Positions 46,501-54,347 of a stretch of 64,000 bases of DNA are shown in pieces. Source of the stretch: DASUBV01 sp963822485 (lineage in GTDB: Bacteria > Actinomycetota > Actinomycetes > Streptosporangiales > Streptosporangiaceae); the NCBI GenBank assembly GCA_963822485.1, contig CAWGHW010000017.1:62001-126000 (forward strand), written 5' to 3'. The translations under genes were made by a program, and so were the position numbers. Positions within the stretch are counted from its first letter, which is position 1; each line of letters begins with the position of its first letter. Below the pieces are notes generated by a model. That model did no database searches and was not told where the DNA came from. It worked only from the letters and a program-made list of their open reading frames with translations.

Positions 46501-49500
46501 GACCTCCGTGGCCTACAACCCGCTCGGGGAGGAGACCTCCAGCACGGACGGGGCGGGAAACAGCACCAAGTACGCCTACAACATGTACGGGGCGGTAACC
46601 CAGACCACCGCGCCGGACGGGACCGCCGTGGCGGTGACGTACGACCAGGCCGGACGCCCGGTGTCGGTGTCCGATCTGAGCGCGACGGGAACGGCGCTGC
46701 GCACCCAGTCGGCCGCCTACGACGCCGACGGGCATATCACCTCGGCGACCAACTACATGGGTAACGCCAGCACGGCCACGTACGACGCGATGGGGGATCT
46801 GACCTCGCAGACCCAGCCGGTCTCGGCCACCAAGAACATCACCGTGAGCTACGGCTATGACCTGAACGGCAACCGGACGGCGCTGACCGACGGGAACGGC
46901 AACACCACCTACACCACGTACAACTCCCTGGACCTGCCCCAGGCTGTCACCGAGCCGACCACGGCGGCTAACAGTGGCGCCGCGAACGCCACCACTACCG
47001 ACAGCTACGACGCCAACGGCGACCTGGTCACCCAGAAGCTGCCCGGCGGGGTGCAGGTCAACGACAGCTACAACGCGATGGGCGACCTGACCAGCCAGTC
47101 CGGCACCGGCGCCAGCGCCCCCACCGCCACCCGTACCTTCGCCTACGACGCAGCCGGGCAGATGGTCACCGCGGCCACCGGCGCCACCGGAACCCTGGGC
47201 AATTTCGGCTACCAGGCGCCCACGTCCGAGTCGTTCAGCTATGACGACCGCGGCCTGCTGCTGTCGGCGGCCGGCGCAGCCGGCACGTCCTCGTTCAGCT
47301 ACAACGGCAGCGGGCAGCTGACCTCGGCCACCGACGCGGCCGGCGCGTCCACCTACACCTACGACAGCGCCGGCCGCCTGGCCACCGACGCCGACGCCGC
47401 CTCCGGCAGCACCGGCACCTATCACTACAACACCCTGGACCAGGTCACCAGCATCTCCTACGGCACCGGCAATGACACCCAGAGCTTCGGCTACGACAAC
47501 CTGCACCGGCTGATCTCCGACAGCCTCACCACCGCCAGCGGCGCCCAGGCCGCTGCCATCAGCTACGGCTACAACGCCAACAACGACCTCACCTCGATGA
47601 TCACCAGCGGCCTGGCCAACACCGGCGGCGGCAGCGGGACGGTCACTAACACCTACGGCTACGACGAGGCCGACCGGCTCACTTCCTGGACCGCCACCCC
47701 AGCCAGCGGGACGGCGACCACCCAGACCTACGGCTACGACAACAACGGCAACCTCACCAGCCGCAACGGCACCACCTACACCTATGACGCCCGCAACGAG
47801 CTGATCTCCGACAGCAGCGGCAACAGCTACTCCTATGCCGCCGACGGCGACCTGGTCGGCCAGGCCAGCCCCGGCAACGTCACCTCCGCCTCCACCTCCG
47901 ACGCCTACGGCCAGCAGAGCACCTCCGGGTCAGCCTCGTCGTACAGCTACGACGCCCTCGGCCGCCTGATCAGCGTCGGGCAACTGCTCAACAGCAGCTA
48001 CAACATCGCGCTGACCTATGACGGCATGACCAACGAGGTCGCCTCGGACTCCTCGGCCAGCTACTCCCGCGACCCAGCCGGCGCGATCACCGGCGTCGAC
48101 ACCGCCAGCGGCCAGCGCATGCTGGCGCTCAACGACCAGCACGGCGACCTCTCCGGGGTTTTCACGGCCGCAGGGGCCGCACTGGCCGGGTCCACCAGCT
48201 ACGACCCGTGGGGCAGCGTGCTGGCGGCCACCGGCCCGTCGATCCAGGTCGGCTACCAGGGCCAGTGGACCGACCCGGTCACCCAGCAGGTCGACATGGG
48301 GGCCCGCTTCTACCGTCCGGCCACCGCCGGATTCGACAACCAGGACACCTACGCCGGCGCCGAGGGCGGTGCCCCGGTCACCGATGACCTGCACGCCTAC
48401 GCCGACGACAACCCCATGACCGTCGCCGACCCCACCGGGCACGCGCCGTCATCCGGGTCCGGCGGCGGCACAGTCACCAAGGCCGACGTCGACGCCGCCT
48501 ACGCCCGGGCGCAGCAGGCCGCGCAAGTCGCGGCCAACGCCGCGGACGCCGCGGCCGCCGCCAGGGTCGCCGCGGCCCGCGCCGAGTCCAGGGCCTCGTC
48601 GGCCGCCGCCACCGCGAAGCAGCTCAACCACCAGGCGACGCAGCTCTTCAGCGAGGCCACCGCGGCCTCGCAGAAGGCCGCGGCGGCATTCCGGGCGGCC
48701 CAGGCTGCGCTCGCGACCGCCGAGGCCTGGCAGGCCAAGGCGAACGCCGCGTGGCGCGCCGCGTGGCAGGACTACAAGGACGCCGTGACCTGGGAATTCT
48801 GGAAGATCCCTGGGTACCTGGCCGCCGCTGTCGCGGAAGCCGCGATCGCCGTCATCGATGAGGGGATCGCTGCCGGGGCGTACTTCGCTTACCTGCTGCT
48901 GGAAGCTAAGGCTAATTCGCTCGCGTCCGAAGCCAGTCGGCTGTGGCTGGAGTACGACAGCGTGGCGTTCCGCGCCTTCGAGGCAGCGATCCTGGCGCTC
49001 GTCGACAGCGCGCTAGCCGGGGTAGCGGAATCCAGGGCCAAGTCCCTCGAGCAGGCCGCCGCCGCGGCCCGGAAGGCCGCGGAAGAAGCCGAGGCGGAGT
49101 ACCAGAAGCTGCTGGCGGAGTACCAGGCAGAGCAGCAGAAGGCCAAGAGCTCGTGCGGCGCGAGCTGCCACATCAAGAAGGTGCTCAAGAAGGTCGTGAA
49201 GACGGTGGTCACGGTCGCCGCGGCGACCACTGCGGCTGCCGCGGCGGCTGCGGCCGCGGCGGCTGCGGCTGCTGCCGCTGAGGCCGCTGCGGCTGCGGCT
49301 GCCGCTGCTGCTGCCGCCGCTGCTGCCGCGGCGACCGCCGCCGCTGAGGCTGCGGCTGCTGCTGCCGCCAAGGCGGCGCAAGAGGCCGCGGCCAAGGCAG
49401 CGGAGGCTACGGCACAAGCAGCCGAAGCCGCTGTCCAGGGCACCGAACGCGCGGCCGCGGCGGGTGCTGCCGAGGCCGGGGAAGAGATAGCCAACGGTCT

Positions 49501-49912
49501 CAGCGCAGTGGCCAAGACCTTCATCGGCTTCGGAGTGGGTGCCACGGGCAACGTCGCCAGTGATCTCCTGCACGGGCAGCGTGACTGGGTCACGATCGTC
49601 CATGACGGGGTGACCGGCGGGATAACCGGAGGCGCAGGCGCCGTGATCGGCGCATTCGGGGAGCCGGAACTCGACAAGCCCGCAGTGACCGCGGTGAAGG
49701 CCCTGACCGGTGCTTTCGTTGCCGGGGTCGCGAATAGCACTGCACCGGAGGGTTCGTACGCGTCGTTCCTCGATGGCGGGCTCAGCACCGTCTTCGCAGG
49801 TATCGGCCTGCCCATCAGCGACGAGTGGGCATCAACCATCTTCACCAGCGAACTGAGCATCGCCGGGACCATCTGTGACCCTAACCTCCTGCTGCTCAGC
49901 CCGTCCTGCTAG
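40544..49912 (+). CDS. Giant secreted RHS/YD-repeat protein with LamG-like domains and alanine-rich tip
   Basis: 3122 residues, no frame break. Signal peptide (residues 1-40, VVALASVALACMITCAPGAL core), Pro/Ser linker (about 140-170), an NBR1-like Ig domain (TLTNTGTSTWGSGYALGS), an RHS N-terminal region with RTYNSLDPRTSQAFGAGW, two LamG/concanavalin-like domains (about 770-940 and 1060-1233, both with SIWFKTT or LWFKTTKS and DGAWHQAV or DGKWHQAV), then YD repeats from about 1284 to 2550. The RHS core closes at DPWGS, YQGQWTDP, GARFYRPATAGF and DDNPMTVADPTGH (about 2551-2632). The 490-residue variable tip has alanine-rich coiled coil, a polyalanine stretch (about 2891-2963) and an unrecognised C-terminus with four glycine-rich turns and a final Cys. 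RHS shells usually encase a C-terminal toxin; no toxin motif or downstream immunity gene is evident. Confidence 0.93.
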   Translation: MARWSSRQGRVFPRSWTRVVALASVALACMITCAPGALAVSGARKGGGPAVRMFGYARGPAQHNGTAAGKAHRAPASATRARAVKGSISGHRAPKPHLAPPPVGTRKRVRTGSARMARGHEVVGHRIIGAQHGVSKSPTASPPKSAPPSPSQSAPPSPSPSASPSVSPSPSPRGTIRTASIFVASGTGTDNASYSVAGTFDTAPMADQTGRIAVTLTNTGTSTWGSGYALGSLVFPAGDTTGTGTPLTTGGNVTISGSVAPGGTTTVESVTPAENPGSYEICWDMVNAAGTYFSAEGGAEQCAPYTIQQYAPVINEQEPLPGADVDSQTPMLSASAVVPGGYPASPVFSFAFRIISGPNPSTATVLQSSGWVASNGNSWTPTTSLAWGGTYYWQATVSDAATPPAVTGSGITWTTPVSFVVGNAQPAVSAKLGNAYQADDGNPVMTSDLGGSDYSGSGKTVDPRTGNVSQQVTDATVATAGPSLSIVRTYNSLDPRTSQAFGAGWSSLPDMSLVPDSDGSGALVLTTGTGQQVRFAKNAAGGYAPPPGMYAVVMALNGGGFSVTDQAGTTYDFAQASGSSWLISQITDETGRAETFGYSSGQLATITSAVSGRALHFTWSTPAGASAPHVATVSTDPVASGQPGTALTWTYGYNGDLLTSVCPPGTSTACTTYGYVTNGSHAATSVLNANPSSYYRLDEPAGATTAVNQIPVDDLTTVDPPAAEFGTTAGVAGPVTGVTATGFNGSSSWIPLDGAWCSTPGTASSCFLIPDSGRVVTTAPSLALSIWFKTTGTSGVLLGATGTLPGQTSCVSACADMPLLWIGSNGHLEGLGSTGHSVISGTNYTATALSSSAAVNDGAWHQAVLVPGQALYLDGAEVATGTASVTLPAGAAVLLGAGVTAGSQCSNCMSGSSTGWQYFNGSMADLSVYQDQLPSSGTVAAQYAAETHSAAELNSVTSPGGRNELSATYDTVNDRVATVADANGGTWTYSRAVPGSSSGAYDGAVLGSSPEDFWPLNDVTGPLARDMVGGAATAASPRPPATYSNVALGGAGPTGFADGTSAAFSGSSQVSIPGGYFAAAGPETVELWFKTTKSGTMLSSASGPSGGEPVTLWVASMGGCIEGQVGSAILNEAIFGCTTGAVNDGKWHQAVVTVSPSTSVSFPGAPGSPTRTATLYLDGKSLSTAPLSGAGTPSATGYTAVLGTGPSGSQPYQPSGPYSGSIADVSLYTRALSAQDVTAHYNALQVTVAVSQSTMFGGSTKVATPTLNAQTVTITAPNGAHTSYLYASGALTRTTDPLGGATIYGYDAASRASTITDPDGDTTYLTYDAHNNITSTTTCATVSSCQTSYASYYENLANPLDPRNDKPTDSRDARSTSPTDPTYDTTTSYTSAGLIATKTAPPTAACPAGCQTSYAYTKGTEAAVGGGTEPAGLMASITGSGGGVTSYAYNSAGDVMQTTSPLGLVTKYTYDNLGRELSETQVSDSYPAGLTTSFSYDSRGRVVTEKDPAVTDRVTGAVHTEVFSYTYDPDSNVTSTTISDATGGDPPRTTTATYNAQDEMASTTDALGHTTSYTYDSMGNKASETDASGSITAYTYDADGHLLTTTLDGYTGNPSSPSAPVNLVQESRAYDPAGRLASVTNVKGTTTAYTYYGNNQLASSFIVDPASSTGTERVTTYGYDAAGNETTETDPGGLVINGVYNADDQVVSYTQDPAGADSVAKASYDPAGNMVADTLTQGGVTQTTTATYNAVNQLLSETVDNTGGNLATSYVRDQRGLVIAETDPAGNTTHIQNDEAGRPAVQISPAVQVQAGSGAAPVTASPVTMAGYDTFGDRVETSDPNGNVSTAAFNQGGQEISVTSPSYTAPGASAPVGGTTTMTYNSVGEETGTTDPLGHATTIGYDQLGDPTSQTDASGAVWTYTYDPAGEQTSVTEPTGAQTQATYDNLGQLITSTDLVRQNTSAAYTTSYGYNDAGEQISQTSPTGVMTSVAYNPLGEETSSTDGAGNSTKYAYNMYGAVTQTTAPDGTAVAVTYDQAGRPVSVSDLSATGTALRTQSAAYDADGHITSATNYMGNASTATYDAMGDLTSQTQPVSATKNITVSYGYDLNGNRTALTDGNGNTTYTTYNSLDLPQAVTEPTTAANSGAANATTTDSYDANGDLVTQKLPGGVQVNDSYNAMGDLTSQSGTGASAPTATRTFAYDAAGQMVTAATGATGTLGNFGYQAPTSESFSYDDRGLLLSAAGAAGTSSFSYNGSGQLTSATDAAGASTYTYDSAGRLATDADAASGSTGTYHYNTLDQVTSISYGTGNDTQSFGYDNLHRLISDSLTTASGAQAAAISYGYNANNDLTSMITSGLANTGGGSGTVTNTYGYDEADRLTSWTATPASGTATTQTYGYDNNGNLTSRNGTTYTYDARNELISDSSGNSYSYAADGDLVGQASPGNVTSASTSDAYGQQSTSGSASSYSYDALGRLISVGQLLNSSYNIALTYDGMTNEVASDSSASYSRDPAGAITGVDTASGQRMLALNDQHGDLSGVFTAAGAALAGSTSYDPWGSVLAATGPSIQVGYQGQWTDPVTQQVDMGARFYRPATAGFDNQDTYAGAEGGAPVTDDLHAYADDNPMTVADPTGHAPSSGSGGGTVTKADVDAAYARAQQAAQVAANAADAAAAARVAAARAESRASSAAATAKQLNHQATQLFSEATAASQKAAAAFRAAQAALATAEAWQAKANAAWRAAWQDYKDAVTWEFWKIPGYLAAAVAEAAIAVIDEGIAAGAYFAYLLLEAKANSLASEASRLWLEYDSVAFRAFEAAILALVDSALAGVAESRAKSLEQAAAAARKAAEEAEAEYQKLLAEYQAEQQKAKSSCGASCHIKKVLKKVVKTVVTVAAATTAAAAAAAAAAAAAAAAEAAAAAAAAAAAAAAAAATAAAEAAAAAAAKAAQEAAAKAAEATAQAAEAAVQGTERAAAAGAAEAGEEIANGLSAVAKTFIGFGVGATGNVASDLLHGQRDWVTIVHDGVTGGITGGAGAVIGAFGEPELDKPAVTAVKALTGAFVAGVANSTAPEGSYASFLDGGLSTVFAGIGLPISDEWASTIFTSELSIAGTICDPNLLLLSPSC

Positions 49913-50020
49913 CGCCCCTGGCCGGCCGGAACGACCTCGCCGAGCCTGGCGCGGATCCGGTCGGCCTCGGGGGCGATCCCGCTCTAGCGGGTCACGCAGC
50001 GATGCCGGGGGTGGCGCTGC

Positions 50021-51433
50021 TCAGGCCTTGGAGCCCCTGGGCAGGTGGCGGTCGAGGAGCGTCATGAGCAGCACGACGGCGGCGACGCCGACGAGGATGA
50101 GCGCCATGTCGTGCAACCCGGCGTCGCTGACGGATGTGTGGAAGACGATGCTGGTGATCGTCGCCGAGGCGATCGACCCGATGTAGCCGAAGGTCCGCGA
50201 GAGGCCCGAGGCGGTCCCGAGGCTTTCCGGCCGTGACTGGAGGTACAACGCGGTCTGGTTGCCGACCGACGTCGTGCCGACGACCACGCCGAACAAGACC
50301 ATCACCCCGACCAGCGCGATCACCGGGCTGTGCACGGTGATGAACAGCGTGGCGACCGATGCCGGGAGCATGAAGAACGCGCAGGCGATCAGCGGCCCGC
50401 GCACCAGGTTGCGGCGCGACACCGGCTGCGACACGAGGGCCGCGACGGCGCCCATCGGCAGCAGCACCAGGCCAGCCTGCTCGGGGGACAGTCCCCGGGC
50501 GGCCTCCATCCACTGCGTGATGCCGTAGAGCACGACGTAGACGCCGAGCAGCGTCAGCCCGAGGCGCAGGTACGTCCGGGTTAGCGCCCGCTGCGACGCG
50601 AGCAGCCGCAGGTCGATGAACGGCTTGGCGGCCCGGAGCTCCCAGGCCACCAAGAGCGCCGCCAGGACGGCCGAGATGGCGAGCGCCACCCAGCCTGGGT
50701 GCGGCAGCGACATCAAGAATGCCAGCAGGCCAGCCAGCATCCCGCCGAAGAGCGCGATGCCAGGCAGGTCGATCCGGGTTGCGACCTCTGCGATCTTCCG
50801 TCTGGCGGCCGGCGGCTCATCACGGGGAATCCACGCGAGCGTCATCGCCAGCGCGGCGGCGGTCAGCGGGACGTTGAGCAGGAATGCCGAGCGCCACCCC
50901 AGGCCGCCGACCAGGAGGCCGCCGATTGGCGGCCCGATCGCGACGGTGGCCGAACCGGCGATCGCCAGGCTCCCGAGCACGCTGCCCGGTGGCTCGCTCA
51001 GCCCGGCCTGGTGGGAGCGGCGGCGGATGATCACCATCGCGGTGGGATAGCCGCACGACGTCCCGACGCCGATCAGGACCCTGGCCACGACCAGGACGGC
51101 CAGGTTATTGCCCAGGCCGCCGACCAGGCCGCCGGCCAGCACCAGCACGATCCCGGCGAGGAAGATCCGGCGGGGGCCGAACTCCTCGGCGAGCTTGCCC
51201 GCGGTCGGCTGGGCGATCGCGCAGGCCAGGTACAGCGAGGAGACCAGGATCGAGGTGCGCCCGACCGGGACGTGCAGGGCGGCGGCGATCGGCACGAGCG
51301 CGGTCGCGATCACCGAGCTGTTGACCGGGTTGAGTGCTGACCCCATGACCAGGGGCGTCACGGTCCGCCAGCCGAACGGGGCGTCCGCGCGCTGCCAGGA
51401 TCCGGTCGTCGCTGCTTCGGTGTTCGATGTCAT
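50021..51433 (-). CDS. MFS drug transporter, EmrB/QacA (DHA2) type
   Basis: 470 residues with 14 hydrophobic segments. Motif regions: SSVIATALVPIAAALHVP, then GKLAEEFGPRRIFLAGIVLV (motif A) and VARVLIGVGTSCGYPTAMVI. Its ATG overlaps the stop of the MarR gene by 4 bp, so the two form a regulator-first operon. Expected to export a toxic compound whose presence relieves MarR repression. Confidence 0.92.
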   Translation of the reverse strand: MTSNTEAATTGSWQRADAPFGWRTVTPLVMGSALNPVNSSVIATALVPIAAALHVPVGRTSILVSSLYLACAIAQPTAGKLAEEFGPRRIFLAGIVLVLAGGLVGGLGNNLAVLVVARVLIGVGTSCGYPTAMVIIRRRSHQAGLSEPPGSVLGSLAIAGSATVAIGPPIGGLLVGGLGWRSAFLLNVPLTAAALAMTLAWIPRDEPPAARRKIAEVATRIDLPGIALFGGMLAGLLAFLMSLPHPGWVALAISAVLAALLVAWELRAAKPFIDLRLLASQRALTRTYLRLGLTLLGVYVVLYGITQWMEAARGLSPEQAGLVLLPMGAVAALVSQPVSRRNLVRGPLIACAFFMLPASVATLFITVHSPVIALVGVMVLFGVVVGTTSVGNQTALYLQSRPESLGTASGLSRTFGYIGSIASATITSIVFHTSVSDAGLHDMALILVGVAAVVLLMTLLDRHLPRGSKA

Positions 51434-51912
51434 CGGATCTCCCCGCCGCGGTGCAGTTTCACGTCAGCGATGCGCTCGAGCAGGCCGATCGCCTCGGTGA
51501 GCAGGGGGCGCTCCTCGGGCCGGACGGCCGCGTCGATGGCCTGGGTCAGCCATTCATCGCGCGACGCGGTAATGCCGGCCCTGAGTGCCCGGCCCGCGGC
51601 GGTGGCGGTCACCAGGCTCTTGCGGCCGTCGCTGGGATCGGCCTGCTTCTCCACGAGGCCGCGCTCCTTGAGCGTCGCCAGGCTCTGCGCGATCGCCTGC
51701 TGGGTCACGTGCTCGCCGGCCGCCAGCGCCGCCGCCGTGGTGGGGCCCTCGTCGATGATGCGGCCCAGCACGGCCAGCTGCGAGATCGGGATGCCGGTCG
51801 AGCGCATCCCGGCCTCGATCCTGATCCGCGACCGCAGCCGGGAGACCGCCATCGCCAGGCGGACCGCGTCGCTCGCTTCACTCTGAGACCTCGACTTGTC
51901 CATGGCATCCAC
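51430..51912 (-). CDS. MarR-family transcriptional regulator
   Basis: 160 residues. Winged helix with ISQLAVLGRIIDEGPTTAAA, VTQQAIAQSLATLKERGLVE (recognition helix) and KQADPSDGRKSLVTATAAG (wing). It heads an operon with the MFS exporter. Two adjacent inverted repeats just upstream are candidate operators. Confidence 0.92.
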   Translation of the reverse strand: MDAMDKSRSQSEASDAVRLAMAVSRLRSRIRIEAGMRSTGIPISQLAVLGRIIDEGPTTAAALAAGEHVTQQAIAQSLATLKERGLVEKQADPSDGRKSLVTATAAGRALRAGITASRDEWLTQAIDAAVRPEERPLLTEAIGLLERIADVKLHRGGEIR

Positions 51913-51920
51913 CGTAGCAA

Positions 51921-51944
51921 ACTTCTAAAGTAACTTGTACAAGT
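51921..51944. promoter_or_regulatory. Candidate MarR operator
   Basis: Perfect palindrome ACTTGTACAAGT at 51933-51944 and, directly before it, ACTTCTAAAGT at 51921-51931, both with ACTT-AAGT arms. They lie 9-32 bases before the MarR start in an AT-rich patch, where autorepression sites of MarR regulators usually sit. Confidence 0.6.
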
Positions 51945-52033
51945 GATATGATCATCTAAGGCAAACGGCGGAAGACGGCAGGAGACCGCCTCGCGCAGCG
52001 GCGAGCTTCGCCGCATTCGGAGAGGAGGACAGC

Positions 52034-52495
52034 ATGACCAGCGCTGAAGGAACGACCACGACCCGGCGCCCGATTGTCGCGGGGGTCGACGGGTCAGAGT
52101 CTTCGCTAGCTGCTCTTCGGTGGGCGGTGCGCCAGGCGAGGCTGACCGGCGCGCCCCTGGAGATCGTGTCCGCCTGGGAGTGGCCAGTGAGCTATCTGGG
52201 GTTGGGGACTCCCGAGCCGCCCGACTACGACCCGGCTGACGAGGCGCGACGGCAACTCGACAAGGCCATCAGCGCCGTACTGACACCGCGTGATGCGATC
52301 GAGGTCCGGCGATCAGCTATCGAGGGGCATCCGGCGCCGGTGCTCGAGGCCCTCTCGACGACCGCTGATCTCGTCGTCGTCGGGAGTCACGGCCACGGTG
52401 AGTTCGCGGGCATGCTCCTCGGTTCGGTCAGCAAGCACTGCGTCACCCACTGCCACTGCCCCGTAGCGGTGATTCGCGGTACGCCGAGGGCCTGA
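52034..52495 (+). CDS. Universal stress protein, UspA family
   Basis: 153 residues, one Usp domain, GGAGAGGAGG upstream of the ATG. It begins PIVAGVDGSESSLAALRWAV and ends with the ATP-binding motif VVGSHGHGEFAGMLLGSVSK followed by CPVAVIRG. Divergent from the MarR gene. ATP-binding stress protein of unknown specific role. Confidence 0.93.
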   Translation: MTSAEGTTTTRRPIVAGVDGSESSLAALRWAVRQARLTGAPLEIVSAWEWPVSYLGLGTPEPPDYDPADEARRQLDKAISAVLTPRDAIEVRRSAIEGHPAPVLEALSTTADLVVVGSHGHGEFAGMLLGSVSKHCVTHCHCPVAVIRGTPRA

Positions 52496-53022
52496 GTACC
52501 ATGTCGCGCTGGTCCCAGCTGGCGGACTCGTCTTCGGGCCGCGTTGGCCGCCGGGCAGATGGTGCGTCTTCAGTGGACGGTGCGCGCCGTGGCAGCCGGT
52601 GGTCGACACGGACCACGCTGCCGACGCAGGCGCCGACAAGGAAGTCGCGGCTGCGCTGGATGAGCCGGAGGCTGACGCTCGTCCACCGTCTTGATTGTGC
52701 GCTTGCGGGCGGTCTCGCCGGCCAGGGCGCAGACTCGGGCTTACCCGGGGGCGATCGTGTGCCTTGGCTGCGATGATCAGGGCATGCCAAGCCGTGCAAT
52801 GCTGAATGCGATCGCGGGGGCCCAGCCCACTGGCTTGCCGCCCGTGGAGCGGACAGCGGCCGTGTCCTGCTCTTCCGCGCGGCGGAGGATACGAGCTCGG
52901 GTCGCTGCGCCGCGACGGCGAGCCGGCCGCCCGGCTGAGATGGACCGAGCTCACTGGGACAATCCCTACACCCAGCAAACCGGTCGTAAGCGGGTGTGAG
53001 ACCCAACCAGTGGAGGTACCAC
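52496..53022. other. 527 bp without supported gene
   Basis: Open frames on both strands here are short, overlap each other and show no family signature. I see no hairpin or clear promoter either. Confidence 0.45.
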
Positions 53023-53487
53023 ATGAACGAGCTCCCGCCGCCCCCTGAGGGAATAGTGCTGGCCCACTTCATCGTCTCCGACGATGTCGAGCGCTCGCGG
53101 CGCTTCTACACCGAGGTGCTCGGCGGCCGGGTGGCCTTCGACGGAGACGTCACCTATGTCGCCCTGTCCAACAGCTGGATCATCATCAACGTCGGCGGCG
53201 GGCCGACCGACGACAAGCCGGCGGTCACCCTGGAGACGCCACGTGATCCCGACCGGGTCAGCAGCTTCCTCAATATCCGGGTCAAAGACATCGACGCCGT
53301 CTACGCCGAATGGAGCGCCCGGGGTGCTCATTTCCTGACGCCGCCGAAACAGCACCAGTACGAGAAGCGCTGCTACATCCGCGACCCCGACGGTCACCTG
53401 ATCGAAGTGGGCCAGACCACGGACCCCGACGGTGACTGGTCGCCCGCGCACTGGCCATCGACTAGGCCCGCCTCGGACCTGGGGTAA
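53023..53487 (+). CDS. VOC-family (glyoxalase-like) protein
   Basis: 154 residues from ATG 53023 with GGAGGT before it; an upstream in-frame start at 52996 lacks one. Single VOC fold: VLAHFIVSDDVERSRRFYTEVLGGRV, FLNIRVKDIDAVYAEW, and CYIRDPDGHLIEVGQ with the metal-site Glu. Likely dioxygenase, isomerase or binding protein; substrate unknown. It is directly followed by an NADP-binding gene seven bases away. Confidence 0.9.
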   Translation: MNELPPPPEGIVLAHFIVSDDVERSRRFYTEVLGGRVAFDGDVTYVALSNSWIIINVGGGPTDDKPAVTLETPRDPDRVSSFLNIRVKDIDAVYAEWSARGAHFLTPPKQHQYEKRCYIRDPDGHLIEVGQTTDPDGDWSPAHWPSTRPASDLG

Positions 53488-53493
53488 GTGGTC

Positions 53494-54129
53494 ATGACCA
53501 CCGCGATCATCGGTACTGGAGTGATCGGATCGGTCATCACCCGCCACCTCGCCTCAGGCGGTGAAACCCTGCGGCTCTCGAGCGCTGACCACGAATCGGC
53601 ACGAGCGCTGGCGGCGCAGATCGGCCGGGCTGCCGTCGCCGCCGCCGACAACCGCGACGCGCTGCAGGGCGCCGATGCCGTTATCCTCGCGCTTCGGTTT
53701 ACCGCGCTGAAGGGCGTCATCAACGAGATCGCCGACTCGCTGACTGGCAAGGTCGTGGTCGTCCCGAGCAACCCGCTCACCACCGACGCACACGGAAACG
53801 TCGCACGTGTCCTGCCGGAGGGCCAGTCCTCCGGCGAGGCTGTAGCCGCGTGGCTGCCGGCGGCGGCGCACCTGGCCATGGCGTTCGGAACCCTGTCCGC
53901 CGACCTCTTCGAGTCCGCCAGCAACCGGTCACCGGAGCCGGCGGTCCTGTTCTACGTGACCGGCGACGACCGGGCCGGCGAGGAAGTGGAGCGGCTGATC
54001 CGAACGGCCGGCTTCGAGCCGGTGAAGGCCGGCGGGATCGAGCAGTCGGGTCGGCTCGAGGTGGGCGGCGACCTCCACGATCTCGTAGTCGGTCCCGCAC
54101 AGGCGCGGTCATTGATCGGCGGGGCCTAA
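53494..54129 (+). CDS. NADPH-dependent F420 reductase-like protein
   Basis: 211 residues from ATG 53494 (GTG 53488 also possible). N-terminal dinucleotide-binding TTAIIGTGVIGSVITRHLA, then DAVILALRFTALKGVI and VVVPSNPLTTDAHGN, as in the F420_oxidored family. Coupled to the VOC gene before it and sharing one base (TAATG) with the truncated gene after it. Confidence 0.85.
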   Translation: MTTAIIGTGVIGSVITRHLASGGETLRLSSADHESARALAAQIGRAAVAAADNRDALQGADAVILALRFTALKGVINEIADSLTGKVVVVPSNPLTTDAHGNVARVLPEGQSSGEAVAAWLPAAAHLAMAFGTLSADLFESASNRSPEPAVLFYVTGDDRAGEEVERLIRTAGFEPVKAGGIEQSGRLEVGGDLHDLVVGPAQARSLIGGA

Positions 54130-54347
54130 TGGCTTCGCCGCCCTGGGATGACCTGGACTTCCTCGGCTGGCGCGACCATCAGGCCCCGGATCGGGCCTAC
54201 CTGGCGGCGGAACAAGACGGCGCGCTGATGGCCATTGTTCTGCGTAGTTCCGGTACCTCCGCCTTGCATCGGGTGAGCAACATGTGCTCGCTCTGCCTGA
54301 CCATCCACACCGGCGGGGTGTCGGACAGCGCCCGAACCGGGCTGACG
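54129..54347 (+). pseudogene. Truncated FBP-type treble-clef zinc-finger protein
   Basis: The frame starts MASPPWDDLDFLGWRD, APDRAYLAAE and MCSLCLTIHTGGVS, the front of actinobacterial proteins with a C-terminal FBP (elongation-factor-G-binding) zinc finger. The first CxxC pair is present. After about 54318 similarity stops and the frame runs antisense into the next gene, so the second cysteine pair and the final strand are lost. The break sits right at the stop of the convergent repeat protein, indicating a recombination joint. Confidence 0.65.

Noticed and set aside
45395..47506. 703-residue open frame on the minus strand
   Set aside because: It is wholly antisense to the YD repeats of the RHS gene; its Gly/Val/Arg-rich composition follows from the repeated codons of the real gene.
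45101..48000. Tandem sequence resembling a CRISPR or satellite array
   Set aside because: The periodicity is protein-level YD repeats (ACCTACGAC-like codons) with variable spacing; no identical repeats with unique spacers.
49210..49440. GCN-rich low-complexity tract as a possible assembly artefact
   Set aside because: The codons vary (gcg, gct, gcc, gca) and the frame stays open on both sides, so it reads as real coding for alanine.
52313..53072. Overlapping minus-strand frames of 209-221 residues
   Set aside because: They run antisense through the UspA and VOC genes and lack recognisable motifs.
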